From Chaetoderma sp. LZ-2023a (taxonomy: Eukaryota > Mollusca > Caudofoveata > Chaetodermatida > Chaetodermatidae), in assembly GCA_034401795.1 (NCBI GenBank), contig CM067369.1:90882579-90946578 (forward strand): DNA of 64,000 nucleotides, written 5' to 3'. Made by a program: the position numbers and the translations under genes. Under the pieces are notes generated by a model. That model did not search any database and was not told the DNA's origin. It saw only the letters and a program-made list of their open reading frames with translations. Of the stretch, positions 34,095 to 43,640 are shown piece after piece. Every line of letters starts with the position of its first letter. Position 1 is the first letter of the stretch.

Positions 34095-35466
34095 GGGTAC
34101 GCAAGCTCCCTTCATATCCGCCTGGACCGCGCCTGTGCGACAGGAACAGCGGTGCCAGTTATACCCGTCGTGCCTAGAACGAAATGGTTCTCACTCTCTC
34201 TCGTTAAGAAAGAGGGGGGGGCGGACTGCGAGCCGGACAACCCCGTTAGACGTCGAGGCGTCTATGGTGGGTGGAAGGCTCATGCGTTTCGTCGAGGCTT
34301 GGCGAGGTGTGATGTCAGACAGTCTGGTCCTGGGATGGTTATCCCAGGGTTACATGCCGGAGTGGTGGGACTTTCCGCCACAAAATCTGTCTTTGGCACC
34401 TGTCTGGACGCCCGTACCAAGGGAGCCAGACAAGTTAGAAGCCGTTCAAAAGGAAGTGTCGGGTTTGCTTCTGAAGGGAGCAATAAAACCAGCAAACCGG
34501 AACACTCCAGGCTTCTATTCAAACATGTTCCTTGTCCCCAAGAGCACAGGGGGATGGAGACCCATACTCAATCTCAGGCCATTAAATTGGTTTATCCATA
34601 CGCCTCGGTTCCAGATGGAAACACCGAGGTCGGTAATGGCGGGATTGAGGAAAGGAATGTGGTGTGTATCGATCGATCTGAAAGATGCATATTTCCACAT
34701 TCCGATGAATCGGAGTTGGCACAGGTTTCTGAGATTTGCGTTTCAGAATCAAGTATGGGAGTTTACAGTTCTCCCGTTTGGCCTGTCGACAGCTCCGAGG
34801 GTTTTCACAAGAGTGGTCCTTGCGGTGACAGCGTTTCTCAGAAAAGAGAACGTGGCGCTACACACCTACATAGACGACTGGCTGCTCAAGGCAGACTCGG
34901 CAGCCAGGTTGAACGTGGATACTGCTCTGACTCTGAAGTTACTTTCAGATCTAGGCTGGATAGTCAACGAGGAGAAATCCGAGTTGACGCCCACTCAACA
35001 TTTCGTTTATTTGGGGATGCGATTCGACCTCGAGGAGGGCAGGGTTTACCCGGCAGAGCCCAGAGTGGTGTCTCTGTTAGCCATCCTCAGGAGTTTTCGA
35101 GTGGGAAACCACATTCAGGCGAGGCGGTTCCTTCAGATGCTGGGCATGATGGTCTCCATGGAGCAGGTTATCCCGTACGCTGCTCTAATGCGAAGACCTA
35201 TCCAGTTGTATCTGATGTCTGTGAAAACAGAGAACAGAACCCCTGTCAAAACTGGTGCCAGTTTTGGAGCCGATAATATCGCATCTGCTATGGTGGAAAC
35301 AGCGTCAGAATCTCCTAATAGGGGTTTCGCTGCACCTACCCCACCCCCAGCTGTCCGTTTACACGGATGCATCGCTGGAAGGGTGGGGTGCCTGCCTGGG
35401 AGAACCAGGTCTCGGGCACATGGACTCTCCCGGAGAGTCAGCTGCATATCAATCTGTTGGAAATGA
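34000..35466 (+). pseudogene. DIRS-1 reverse transcriptase
   Basis: The frame overlaps the Gag tail in a different phase. RT motifs in order: GGWRPILNLRPLNWFI, VSIDLKDAYFHIPM, FTVLPFGLSTAPRVFTRV and the catalytic YIDDWLLKA (YxDD intact), then VYLGMRF. This is the DIRS/Ty3-like RT type. It reverse-transcribes element RNA. The frame slips near 35260-35300 and RNase H continues in the 35255 and 35367 frames. The true start is unclear; homology begins near 34270. Confidence 0.88.
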
Positions 35467-36302
35467 TGGCAGTGGAACTGGCGTTGGAAGAGTTCCTTCC
35501 GATGATCAGGGGCAAGGTGATATTGATACGGTCGGTCAATTCGACAGTAGTATCATATATAAATCGCCAAGGCGGGACCAGGTCGCCCACTCTGTGTATC
35601 AGGGTGTGGCACTTGATTCAATGGTGCAGGAATTACTCGGTTGTTTTGAAAGCAGCTCGTATTCCTGGCCGATTGAACATTCTGGCGGATGCTTTGTCTC
35701 GCAGACAGAGAATCCTGCCAACAGAATGGTCCCTCAACCCTCCAGTTCTGCGACGGATCTTCGAGCATTGGGGCAAACCCAACGTGGACTTGTTCGCCAC
35801 AAAGGAAAATGCTCAAATCATGACATATGTCTCGCCGATTACAGATCCAAATGCCGTCGATACAGACGCTCTGGCGATAAGCTGGAGAGGGATGCACGCT
35901 TACGCGTACCCACCCACCATTCTTCTACCGAAGGTTTTGGTGAAGGTCAGGGAGGAACCGTGTCTGGTCCTGCTAATAGCGCCGTATTGGCCGAGCAGGG
36001 CGTGGTTCACGGATCTTCTAGATCTGCTGGTGGAAAATCCTGTGCAGTTGCCCGAGATTCCGAACATAATCTCCCAGGCCAAGGGACGCTTCCTACACGA
36101 GCGTCCCGAGATGTTCAATGACTGCGTGGATGTTATCAAACAACGTTCCACGTCGGAAGGCTTTTCTCGACAGGCTGCTGATTTCATCGCGGCTGCGAGA
36201 AGTAGGTCAACCTTCAAGTCATATAACAACAAGGTTAACAGATTTGCAGACTGGTGTGAAGAAAAGGGTATTGATACCTTTCAATCCACTATCAGCAAAT
36301 AG
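35255..36302 (+). pseudogene. DIRS-1 RNase H, methyltransferase-like and start of recombinase
   Basis: Frame 35255 begins RNase H (LSVYTDASLEGWGACLG). Frame 35367-36302 continues it (SQLHINLLEMMAVELAL, NILADALSR), then a region with WGKPNVDLFATKEN and LLIAPYWPSRAWF, which corresponds to the DAM-methyltransferase-like domain described for DIRS elements. It ends with the N-terminal helices of the tyrosine recombinase (STFKSYNNKVNRFADWCEE). A stop at 36300 interrupts the recombinase core-binding domain. Confidence 0.8.
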
Positions 36303-37141
36303 CAGACTTTCTCTGTGAGCTGTTCTTTTGAGGACTAGCTCCCGTCACAGTTGCTGGATACAAGTCAGCTTTGGCATCATTTATCCCTTGTCTAGCCAAC
36401 AGGGATAGTCCAGAGGTGGCCCAGTTAAATGTGATGTTGAGGGAATGAGCAATCTCCGACCGAGACAACCGGTAGTCATTCCAGCCTGGAGTCTATCTTT
36501 AGTGCTTAATGTACTGGCCAAGCACCCTTTCGAACCGTTGCGTTCGGCTAGTCTAAAGCATTTGACTCTAAAGGCGGTTTTTTCTATTGGCAGCTTCCTC
36601 AGCTAGAAGGCGCAGTGAGATCCATGCGCTTTCGGCAGAGAGGAACCGATTTATTGTTTCTGGAGAAGGTCTGCGTCTTCTGCCAAGAGCAGAGGTTATG
36701 TCAAAGAACCAATCTTTGAGATATCCCGGCAAACCGATCATTATACCGAAGTTAACTAGGTTTGATCGTGATGCCAATGTCTGGTGCCCGGTCCGTGCTT
36801 TGACTAAGTACAAGAAACGGACTGACTCGTTACGGTCGAACGATAGACATCTGTGGATCTGCCATAAAAAGTCTTATGGCGCCGCATCCATGGATACTAT
36901 CTCTCGTTGGGTGGTCGAATGCATTCAGACTACTCACGAGATGGCGACTGGGCACCAGGTGCAAGGCGTAAGGGCAGACAATGTCAGAGGAATAGCCGCC
37001 TCGACCGCCCTTTTCAATGGTGTTCCGTTATAGGACATCATGGCCGTTGCACAATGGCACTGTGAGTCCTCATTCACGGATTACTATATGAGGGATGTGT
37101 CAGACTCAGCCAATCCACTCGCTTTAGCTGTTTTGAAATGA
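36303..37141 (+). pseudogene. DIRS-1 tyrosine recombinase catalytic domain, broken
   Basis: The frame 36587-37033 carries the first catalytic Arg (SARRRSEIHALS) and the second Arg box (VRADNVRGIAAS, where Asn-Val-Arg-Gly replaces the usual H-x-x-R spacing with Asp/Asn). After a stop at 37031 the same frame continues to the catalytic Tyr region (SSFTDYYMRDVSDSA) and ends at 37141. Between 36303 and 36586 the frame is scrambled. Tyrosine recombinase integrates the circular DNA intermediate of DIRS elements. Confidence 0.8.
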
Positions 37142-37642
37142 TAGTTAGTGACCACACTGCTTTTCACCCTTTTCTCACTTCGGTAAGAAAAGAACCTAAA
37201 GCAGGCATGGTCAGGCGAGAGGATGTCAACCAGATTGTGTCACTGATGGCCGAACCGGTGAATGGTTGTAGGCGGTACGTCTGAAGTCCTGTTATCATAA
37301 GGTAATTCAACAAGTGAGAGTTTTTTGTATTATGTATATGTATCATGTTCATTCATCGTATATATTCATGCTCATTCCCAGGCTAATACAAGCGATATGC
37401 AGGGAGTAGTTAACCCTCTTGGCATATTGGTGTTTTCAGGCGAGATACATGTTCGTTAGTTCTCTCCCTTTTCTTAGGAGGAAAAAGGGGGGGAGCTGTG
37501 ACGCGAATGTGATTCGGTTCCGTAAACTTGACGGTCCTTTTAGGTCTCCGTTAGTCAAGTTTGAAGTCTAAAATCTTTCTCAAAGGGCAAAATTAGCATG
37601 TATGGCTTGCCCCTTCCCACCAGGTTACTGATCAAATCTGGT

Positions 37643-37745
37643 GTATATCAGAAGTAACAGAATTGTGAGTATTGATCGAAGAAGAGATGCAGGAAATGTC
37701 AATTTCCCTTTCTCCGAGATCTAACAATACTCACCATTCTGTTAC
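37643..37745 (+). other. DIRS-1 internal complementary region
   Basis: 37643-37677 is complementary to the outer left end (GTATATCAGAAGTAACAGAA ... GAGTATTGATCGAAG). 37686-37745 is complementary to the outer right end (ATGCAGGAAATGTCAATTTC ... CTCACCATTCTGTTAC). The junction of both within one segment is the template for circularisation in the DIRS replication model. Confidence 0.85.
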
Positions 37746-37800
37746 GGACCCAGCCTCCCAGCCCCACGGAGGCAAGCCATAGTTTTCTCTTGTTTGGTGA

Positions 37801-37994
37801 CTATGCAAACAATATGAGCTCTATGGTAAACGGGTACTCGGCAGTTGGGAGCCGAGTACCCGGTTCCCAGGAGTCGGTAAAGCTTTCTAAGTCTATAGTC
37901 CTAGAGCCGCTGTCAGAGCCAGCTGTATATCAGAAGTAACAGAATGGTGAGTATTGTTAGATCTCGGGGAAAGGGAAATTGACATTTCCTGCAT
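37801..37994 (+). repeat. DIRS-1 right inverted repeat and terminus
   Basis: Reverse complement of the left repeat through CAGAATGGTGAGTATTG, then the right-specific end TTAGATCTCGGGGAAAGGGA ... TTTCCTGCAT that is mirrored in the internal complementary region. Confidence 0.85.
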
Positions 37995-38154
37995 TCTGTC
38001 CATGTATGTATACCGATGTGCCTAACCCATAATCTTACAATCTGCAGGAGCGTAATAACGTCCTCTAAGCAGCATTGTTAATATAGTTCATGATTAGTCG
38101 TATGATCGCATTTTTTAATGATCGCGATTATGAAAAGTGAATAATCGTGCAACC

Positions 38155-39045
38155 CTACTCTGTGGTCTGTTCTCCTTCTCCACAGGGACAAGCGGGACAT
38201 GTCGTAAGGTGGAACCGCCTGTACATGTGTTGGTTTAGTCTGTTATGTCCAGTTTTGAGACGAAAAATGGTCACTTGCTCTGGCCTCGAGAGATGATGGT
38301 AGGCATCTTCTGATTGAGGTGTTCTATAAAGTGACTTAATGATTGTCTTCATCTCTGTATGGGTAACCATGTTTTCTGTCTGATTCTCTTCTGTACCCAC
38401 CTTTGCCATCTTGTCTGCTTCCTCATTTCCATGGACTCCACAGTGTGAGGGGATCCACTGCAATGCTATCCGAAAGCATTTGATGGTTTGTAGTGCTTCT
38501 TCAAGTTCTGGCAGCTTACCTTTGGTGATAGCCTCAAGGACAGAGCGGGCATCAGATAAAAAGACAAGCTGTGCAATAGGGTCTTCTGTTCTGCTGATGG
38601 TATTAGCTGCATGAACCAGTGCCTCGACTTCAGCTCTGTAGTTTGTGCAGTGTTTGCCTGTCGGTATTGCAGCTGACTCATGTAGTCCATTTGGATACTG
38701 TATGTGCAGTCTGGCACCTCCGCTCCTAATTGCATCTTTGGCTGATCCATCTGTGTAGATCCTTATCCATGTCTCCTGAGGGTACATTTCTTCCAGCATG
38801 GCTAGGGTCAGGGCCTTCTTGCTCACATCATTATGTTCATCTTTGGTTGTGAGATGAGGTACTGTGGTGCGAATAGCTGTGCTCTCTAGTTTGTTTTCCC
38901 AGGGTGGAGGACCAAGGGTGTGGTTTGGGTCTTCTATTTGTGCTGGCAACATTTCTTGGTGTTTCCTTTGAAGTGCTTTTGTCTCTTTCACAAAACTTGA
39001 TCTTTTAAGTCTTCCTGATGACAGCTGTGCTTGCCTGATCTTCAT
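38155..39045 (-). pseudogene. LINE RNase H domain and Cys-rich C-terminus
   Basis: 297-codon open frame. RNase H catalytic residues: Asp in IRIYTDGSAKDA, Glu in NYRAEVEALVHA, Asp in LVFLSDARSVLEA, then WIPSHCGVHGNEEADKMAK with the last Asp. It continues with LKTGHNRLNQHMYRR and the zinc motif CPACPCGEGEQT, and is cut at 38158 by the hAT insertion, where the transposon supplies a premature stop. RNase H removes RNA from the hybrid during target-primed reverse transcription. Confidence 0.9.
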
Positions 39046-39419
39046 CGGGTGGTTGTTGAACGATTTGAACTTTGTAGCTTGGATCAGTGCTTTGCATTCC
39101 CTTCCTTTGCTAAGTGGGGGGGGGAGGGGATGCCTGCTGTCTGCTCCAAGTTTTCTATTGGTGTTGATCTCATTCCACCAGTGATGATGCGCAGTGCCTG
39201 GTTTTGTACTCTGTCGAGGTTCTGTTGATGAGATTTAGCTGCTGTCATCCATGAGCTGTATTCATACTCAAGGTGTGGTCATACGGCACCTAGGTAGATG
39301 GTCTTGAGGATCCTTTCATTGGCACCCCACTTTGTTCCTGCCAGCTTCCTTCTGGCCTTAGCCTCTGCGTTCTGGATGTGCTCCTTCCATGTTACTCTTC
39401 TGTCATAGGTGACTCCCAG

Positions 39420-40316
39420 TTATGTCTGCTGGTCCTCGTACTCAAGTGGAGTACCGCCAAGTGTCAGATTGCCAACCTTGGTTTTGGTGGACAGTGAGAA
39501 TAGCATGGCTGATGATTTTTCTTTGTTGATGGTAATACACCAGCGATTGACCCAAGCTGTAATTCTGTCCAAGGCGAGCTGCATTCTGTACGTGGCAGTT
39601 GTTGTGTACTCCTCGGTGCACCAGAGTACGAGGTCATCTGCATAGAGGGCTGCTTGGATCCCATTGGGCAGCTCTGCTTCAATGTCATTAATGAAGAGTA
39701 TGAACAGAGTTGGTGATAATACTCCGCCTTGTGGCACCCCTTGTCTCAGCAATACATTCTGTCCAGATTGTCCATCCACCAGCACCCTAGCTCTGTGATT
39801 GTGTAGGTATGACTTGGTCCATCGGAACATGTTGCCACCGATGCCTGTGCGCCGGAGCTTCACGAGAAGGCCATCCTTCCACACCTTGTCAAATGCCTTC
39901 TGCAGATCGATAAAGGCAGCTAGCATCACCTTCTTGGCTTGAAAAGTGTCCTCTATGACCTGTGCAAGATGTGTTGTTTGATCTTCTGTGCTCCTGTATC
40001 TTCTGAAGCCGGCCTGCTCTGAAACTATAATGTTCTCCGACTCCAGTTACCACTGTAACCGCTGGTTGACGATGCGCTCTATGGGCTTGCATATGCAGCT
40101 TGTAAGACTGATAGGACGGTAGCTCAGCACTTTCGCCTTGTTCTTCCCTTTTTTCAGAATAGGAGTCATTCTGGCTTCCTTCCAGCACTGAGGAACCTCT
40201 CCATTGGCCCAACTGAGATTAAGGATGTCTAGCAACTTGCGGAGAGATGCATTACCAAGGTGTTGGATCATTTCGTTCGTAATGCCATCTGGCCAGGGAG
40301 ATTGCTTCTTCTTCAA
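39420..40316 (-). pseudogene. LINE reverse transcriptase domain
   Basis: Two frames: 40316-40047 with SPWPDGITNEMIQHLG, MTPILKKGKNK and YRPISLTSCICKPIERIV, and 39929-39420 with AFIDLQKAFDKVWKDGLL, LRQGVPQGGVLSPTLFILF and the catalytic YADDLVLW. They are joined across a frameshift and an in-frame stop near 40045. Standard non-LTR RT motif order, with an active-site YADD that is intact. Between 39046 and 39419 the thumb region is present but broken. Confidence 0.9.
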
Positions 40317-41788
40317 TTGGCGGATAGCTCTTTTCTAACCTCTTTTTTACGCATTCGTGGTATAGAAATGTTGCTTTCTTTTGCATATGCCTTCGCAAAG
40401 GCATCTGCAGCCATCTTTCCTGTCAGTGTTTGTCCATCTTCTTCAAGAGTAATCTTCTCTCCCCCGACACCCTCATCATTCAGTGCTTTACTCAGTCTCC
40501 ATAGCTTTGTGGTGTCTCTCTCTAAATTAAACCCTGCCATCTTTTCCCTCCAGCTTCTTCTTTTGGCCTCCAGCTTGGTCTTTAGATACCTGGCTTTAGT
40601 TTGTTGTAGCGTGAAGTGGTTTTCATGACAGGGATTACTCTCTGCATCTTCTCTGGCCTTGTCTAGTTTATCATGTGCTGCTTGCAGTTCTGTTGTCCAG
40701 TAGGGGCGGTAGTTTTTCCTGAGCCCTCGAGGAATCGCTTCATTGGCAGCCTTGAGGATACTTGAATTAAATTCCTTGACCACATTGTTGATGTTTCTCC
40801 CTTCTACTGCTATATTTTGGGTAAGCTCATTGGAATGAATGCCGAACAGACTCTAATTTGCCTTTTTGTAGTTCCACCTTGGATGTTGAGGTGAACTTGT
40901 CGAAATACTTCCAGAAAGAGAGAGGAGGACTGGGCGATGGTCGCTTCCTCCTAACTGCGATCCGACCACTCTACTGAGGTTTCTGTAAATGTCTTCTGCA
41001 CAAAATGCCACGTCCGGCATTGTTGTCGAGTGCCACCGGCGCGAGTAGAAGGTAGGCTGATCTGTGGGATCATTGACAAGTAAAAGGTGCTTTTCATCTT
41101 GCCATGCTTCAATGTCTTCTCCTCATTTGTCAAGTGTGCTGTATCTCCAGCTCTGGGACTGGCTATTAAAGTCTCCCGCAATGAGGAAGTGGCGGTCTGG
41201 GACATGGATTGTGTCAAGTGAGAGATTCTTGTCATTAGGGCAGTAATAATTGACAATGTCAATCACAGAGTTTGTGGTGATCACCCCACCTTTCTTTCTT
41301 CCTCTTCGATCACACCGGAAAATCTGGTAACCTCTGATCTTAAATGGTTTTCCTTCTTGCAGGTGTGTCTCTTGAATGCAGCAGATATCAGTGTTGTTTT
41401 CGTACAGGAACTGGTCGAGCTCTGATTTCTTGTTGGTAACCCCTTCTGCATTCCAATGCATGATGCTGATACTGGGGTTCTCTGGTTTTGGTCTTCTCTT
41501 TCGGTTGGCCAGTAGCTCTCCATTCTCGTCCCCTGGCTCCACAAGATGGGTTGATGGGACCTCCAGTAGCTGAGGGTGGGCTCCTTCGAGGCATGGAGCC
41601 CGGCGCTGCACCTGCCTGGTGGATCCTCACAGGGCGAGCACCATTTCGGTTGATTCGATGTCCAAGTGTCATTTCATTAGCGTTGTGCATAATGCTCTGG
41701 TTAGCCCCTCCAAATGTCTGGATTGACACCCAGTGGGTTACACCCCTGCGCCACGTTGAAGCCGAGCATATAGTCTTAAACATGGGGG
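40313..41788 (-). pseudogene. LINE 5' region: AP-like endonuclease and linker
   Basis: From the 5' end at 41788 an N-terminal Arg/Pro-rich segment leads to the endonuclease: SIMHWNAEGVTNKKSEL, ICCIQETHLQEG, FLIAGDFNSQSQSW and, after a frameshift near 41130, GGSDHRPVL (about 40930), which is the catalytic Asp-His. Frame 40783-40313 is the lysine-rich linker preceding RT. This endonuclease nicks target DNA to prime reverse transcription. At least three frame breaks are visible (near 41600, 41130 and 40800). Confidence 0.85.
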
Positions 41789-41799
41789 TGTCAGTGTAG

Positions 41800-43120
41800 T
41801 GAAAAACATGTAGTTTCACTATTACTTTTTTTACCCATGATAAAAATACAGAGAACTCGTAAGGAAATGATACAAATCAATCCAGTTTTTGCGTCCAACA
41901 ACATCTGCCAGTTACTGATGTGAGTAGCATAGCAGATCCGTTGACATAATAATTTATTTCTCCAAAAGCGTGGAACTGTCATGGGGTGCTTATGTAGTTT
42001 CAGATTTAAGTTGAATTTTCTCTACCCGCAATGGCGATTCAAACAGGCCGTAGTGACCACATACTATAGAAATTTCTATAATTTTTTTCTATTTCCCGAT
42101 AGTGAAAACTATGTTCATTTTTAATACCACATTTACCAATTTCCAAAAGAAAAATTGACAGATTTTAGCTTTTTTAATGTCTTGGCTGAACTTTGCTGCT
42201 AGCCGGTTATCACGAAAAGCGGAATATAACCTGATCTGGTTTTACAACTATAAATTAAGTTGTGTCTGTATCAGACCTGTTTATGGCATTATTGTCGGTG
42301 ACAGTCTCCTTTGCTCAAATCATAAAAATGACATCAATTTACCGCCTCGTTAGAGTTGAAAATATGCGATTACATCAACCTCGAAAACATGTGACGCAAT
42401 ACTGAGATTCTATCTGTAGACCAGGTTGTGGATATTTATAAGCAGTAAGTTTATTTTAGGGTTTATTTTAATTTTTACGCATGTTTTATTTCAGTGAATG
42501 GTTGCTAGTTACGAAATAGAAAAAATTTGTTGATAATATTCCTACTCTTATATTAAATTGGCGAAAATGTGCTTACACCCTCGAAAACCCATTATCCGAT
42601 GAAAAATAGAACAAATTTGTATAGGGTCGAAATGGGCTATATCTTGATTCTATCCCCTACCATAGGTTTACAATGGGCTTTCGGTTTGCCATGAAATCTG
42701 GTTAAAACATAAATAAAATTATCTATGATGTTTTCAGTGTCTACAACATTTTAACAAATAAGTCAATACTTCTATGATGCTTTTTTCGCTATACGAAGAA
42801 AGCGTTACAATTAAATAAAAGAAATAAACGTGAGTTACCACTTTTCGTGAAGGGTAAGAATAAAGATATAGCCCTGGATGATCCAGTTCATGATATTCAC
42901 AACAATACTTAGATCTATTGTCAGCATGCATTCTAGAGACTAAAGTAGCTAAACACCCCGAGCAGCTACTACAGACAGGCCATAAGCTGGTACTCATGGA
43001 GCAAAAACAGGCCACATACTAGGGTTTAGGCTTCGTAATCGGACCAACGGTCCTGGACCATGTCATTAGTTTTGGATATATATCAGTGATCACATTGCAT
43101 TCATCGACCTGGCTATCCCT
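41800..43120. other. No gene; dispersed repeat at 42590-42930
   Basis: AT-rich non-coding sequence. 42590-42930 is the second copy of the dispersed repeat described at 23100-23560. No recognisable domain in the 42734-43015 (-) frame. Confidence 0.5.
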
Positions 43121-43141
43121 ACATGAAAACACACCACCACT

Positions 43142-43640
43142 AAGTGTCGCATTGTCAATGCATATGGCCCATCTATCGGAAAAGCCAAAGCGAATCCAGT
43201 ATTATTAGATTCCTTCTATGCAGAACTGAACTCTGCCATTACAATCGCAGCTAGATGGCAACTGATTTCAACTCCCAGCTGGGTAAACTCTGAATTGCGG
43301 ACAAAAGTTCAGGGCTTGGCTTAGGCATGAGATCGTATGGAGAGGGCACACACAACAGTAATTGAGATGCACTGGTGGCATTCCTTAGTTCCAATGGCCT
43401 ATTTGCCCCAAATACGGCTTTCAAACACCCATGCCATCACCAGACAACATGGACGGGACACATTGCTGATCGCAAAGCCCCAAAATGTTCTAAGGCTAAA
43501 ACAGCTGTCTTCAACCAAATAGACTTCATACTATGCAAGACAGAAGCAAAACCCCTACTTTGGAATGCTCGTTGCTATGGAGGCACAGACCTCAATTCTG
43601 ATCATAAGCCAGTCATTACACTAGAGCAGGGCGATATTGG
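43142..43640 (+). pseudogene. RTE-like LINE endonuclease fragment
   Basis: Translates to parts of an exonuclease-endonuclease-phosphatase domain: VNAYGPSIGKAKANP, LLDSFYAELNSAI, NGLFAPNTAFKH, TWTGHIADRKAP, NQIDFILCK, and SDHKPVITLE with the catalytic Asp-His. Frameshifts and stops fall near 43265-43375. The block is typical of RTE/craniofacial-development-protein-2-like retroelement endonucleases. It is cut at about 43640 by an insert. Continuation pieces are at about 46285-46412 and 47669-47720. Confidence 0.65.

Larger units (their letters stand above)
26781..37994 (+). mobile_element. DIRS-1: DIRS-type tyrosine-recombinase retrotransposon
   Basis: Left inverted repeat 26781-26822 plus 30929-31058, interrupted by a hAT; right inverted repeat 37801-37994; internal complementary region 37643-37745, complementary to both outer ends. 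Coding order on + is Gag-like, RT, RNase H, methyltransferase-like, tyrosine recombinase. This is the diagnostic layout of DIRS elements, which integrate as circles by recombinase and make no target duplication; none is seen. About 7.1 kb without the hAT. Most frames are disrupted. Confidence 0.9.
25450..38157. mobile_element. Non-autonomous hAT-like element (outer), split by DIRS
   Basis: Ends TAGGGTTGCACGATTATTC at 25450 and its inverted partner GAATAATCGTGCAACCCTA ending at 38157. The perfect 8-base duplication CTCTGTGG lies outside (25442-25449 and 38158-38165). Eight-base TSD and this TIR are typical of hAT transposons. Without the DIRS insert it is about 1.5 kb and has no transposase, so it moved using another element's enzyme. 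Its interior (about 25850-26000) resembles that of the element at 44427-45691. Confidence 0.88.
25262..41788 (-). mobile_element. I-clade-type non-LTR retrotransposon (LINE), host of a nested insertion
   Basis: Bounded by the 11-base duplication TGTCAGTGTAG (25251-25261 and 41789-41799). The element reads on the minus strand from 41788 to a GAAAAGAATAAGAAGAAGAA tail at 25262. Removing the hAT at 25450-38157 and one copy of its duplication leaves about 3.8 kb with endonuclease, RT and RNase H domains in that order. RNase H after RT is characteristic of I-group and related LINEs. No separate ORF1 is seen. The reading frame resumes across the hAT junction (HILQCC after 25449), which proves that the two pieces were once joined. 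Confidence 0.9.

Noticed and set aside
34152-35276. 374-codon frame overlapping DIRS-1 RT
   Set aside because: It shares the region with an unmistakable RT in another frame, shows no domain, and is an out-of-phase shadow produced by GC-rich codons.
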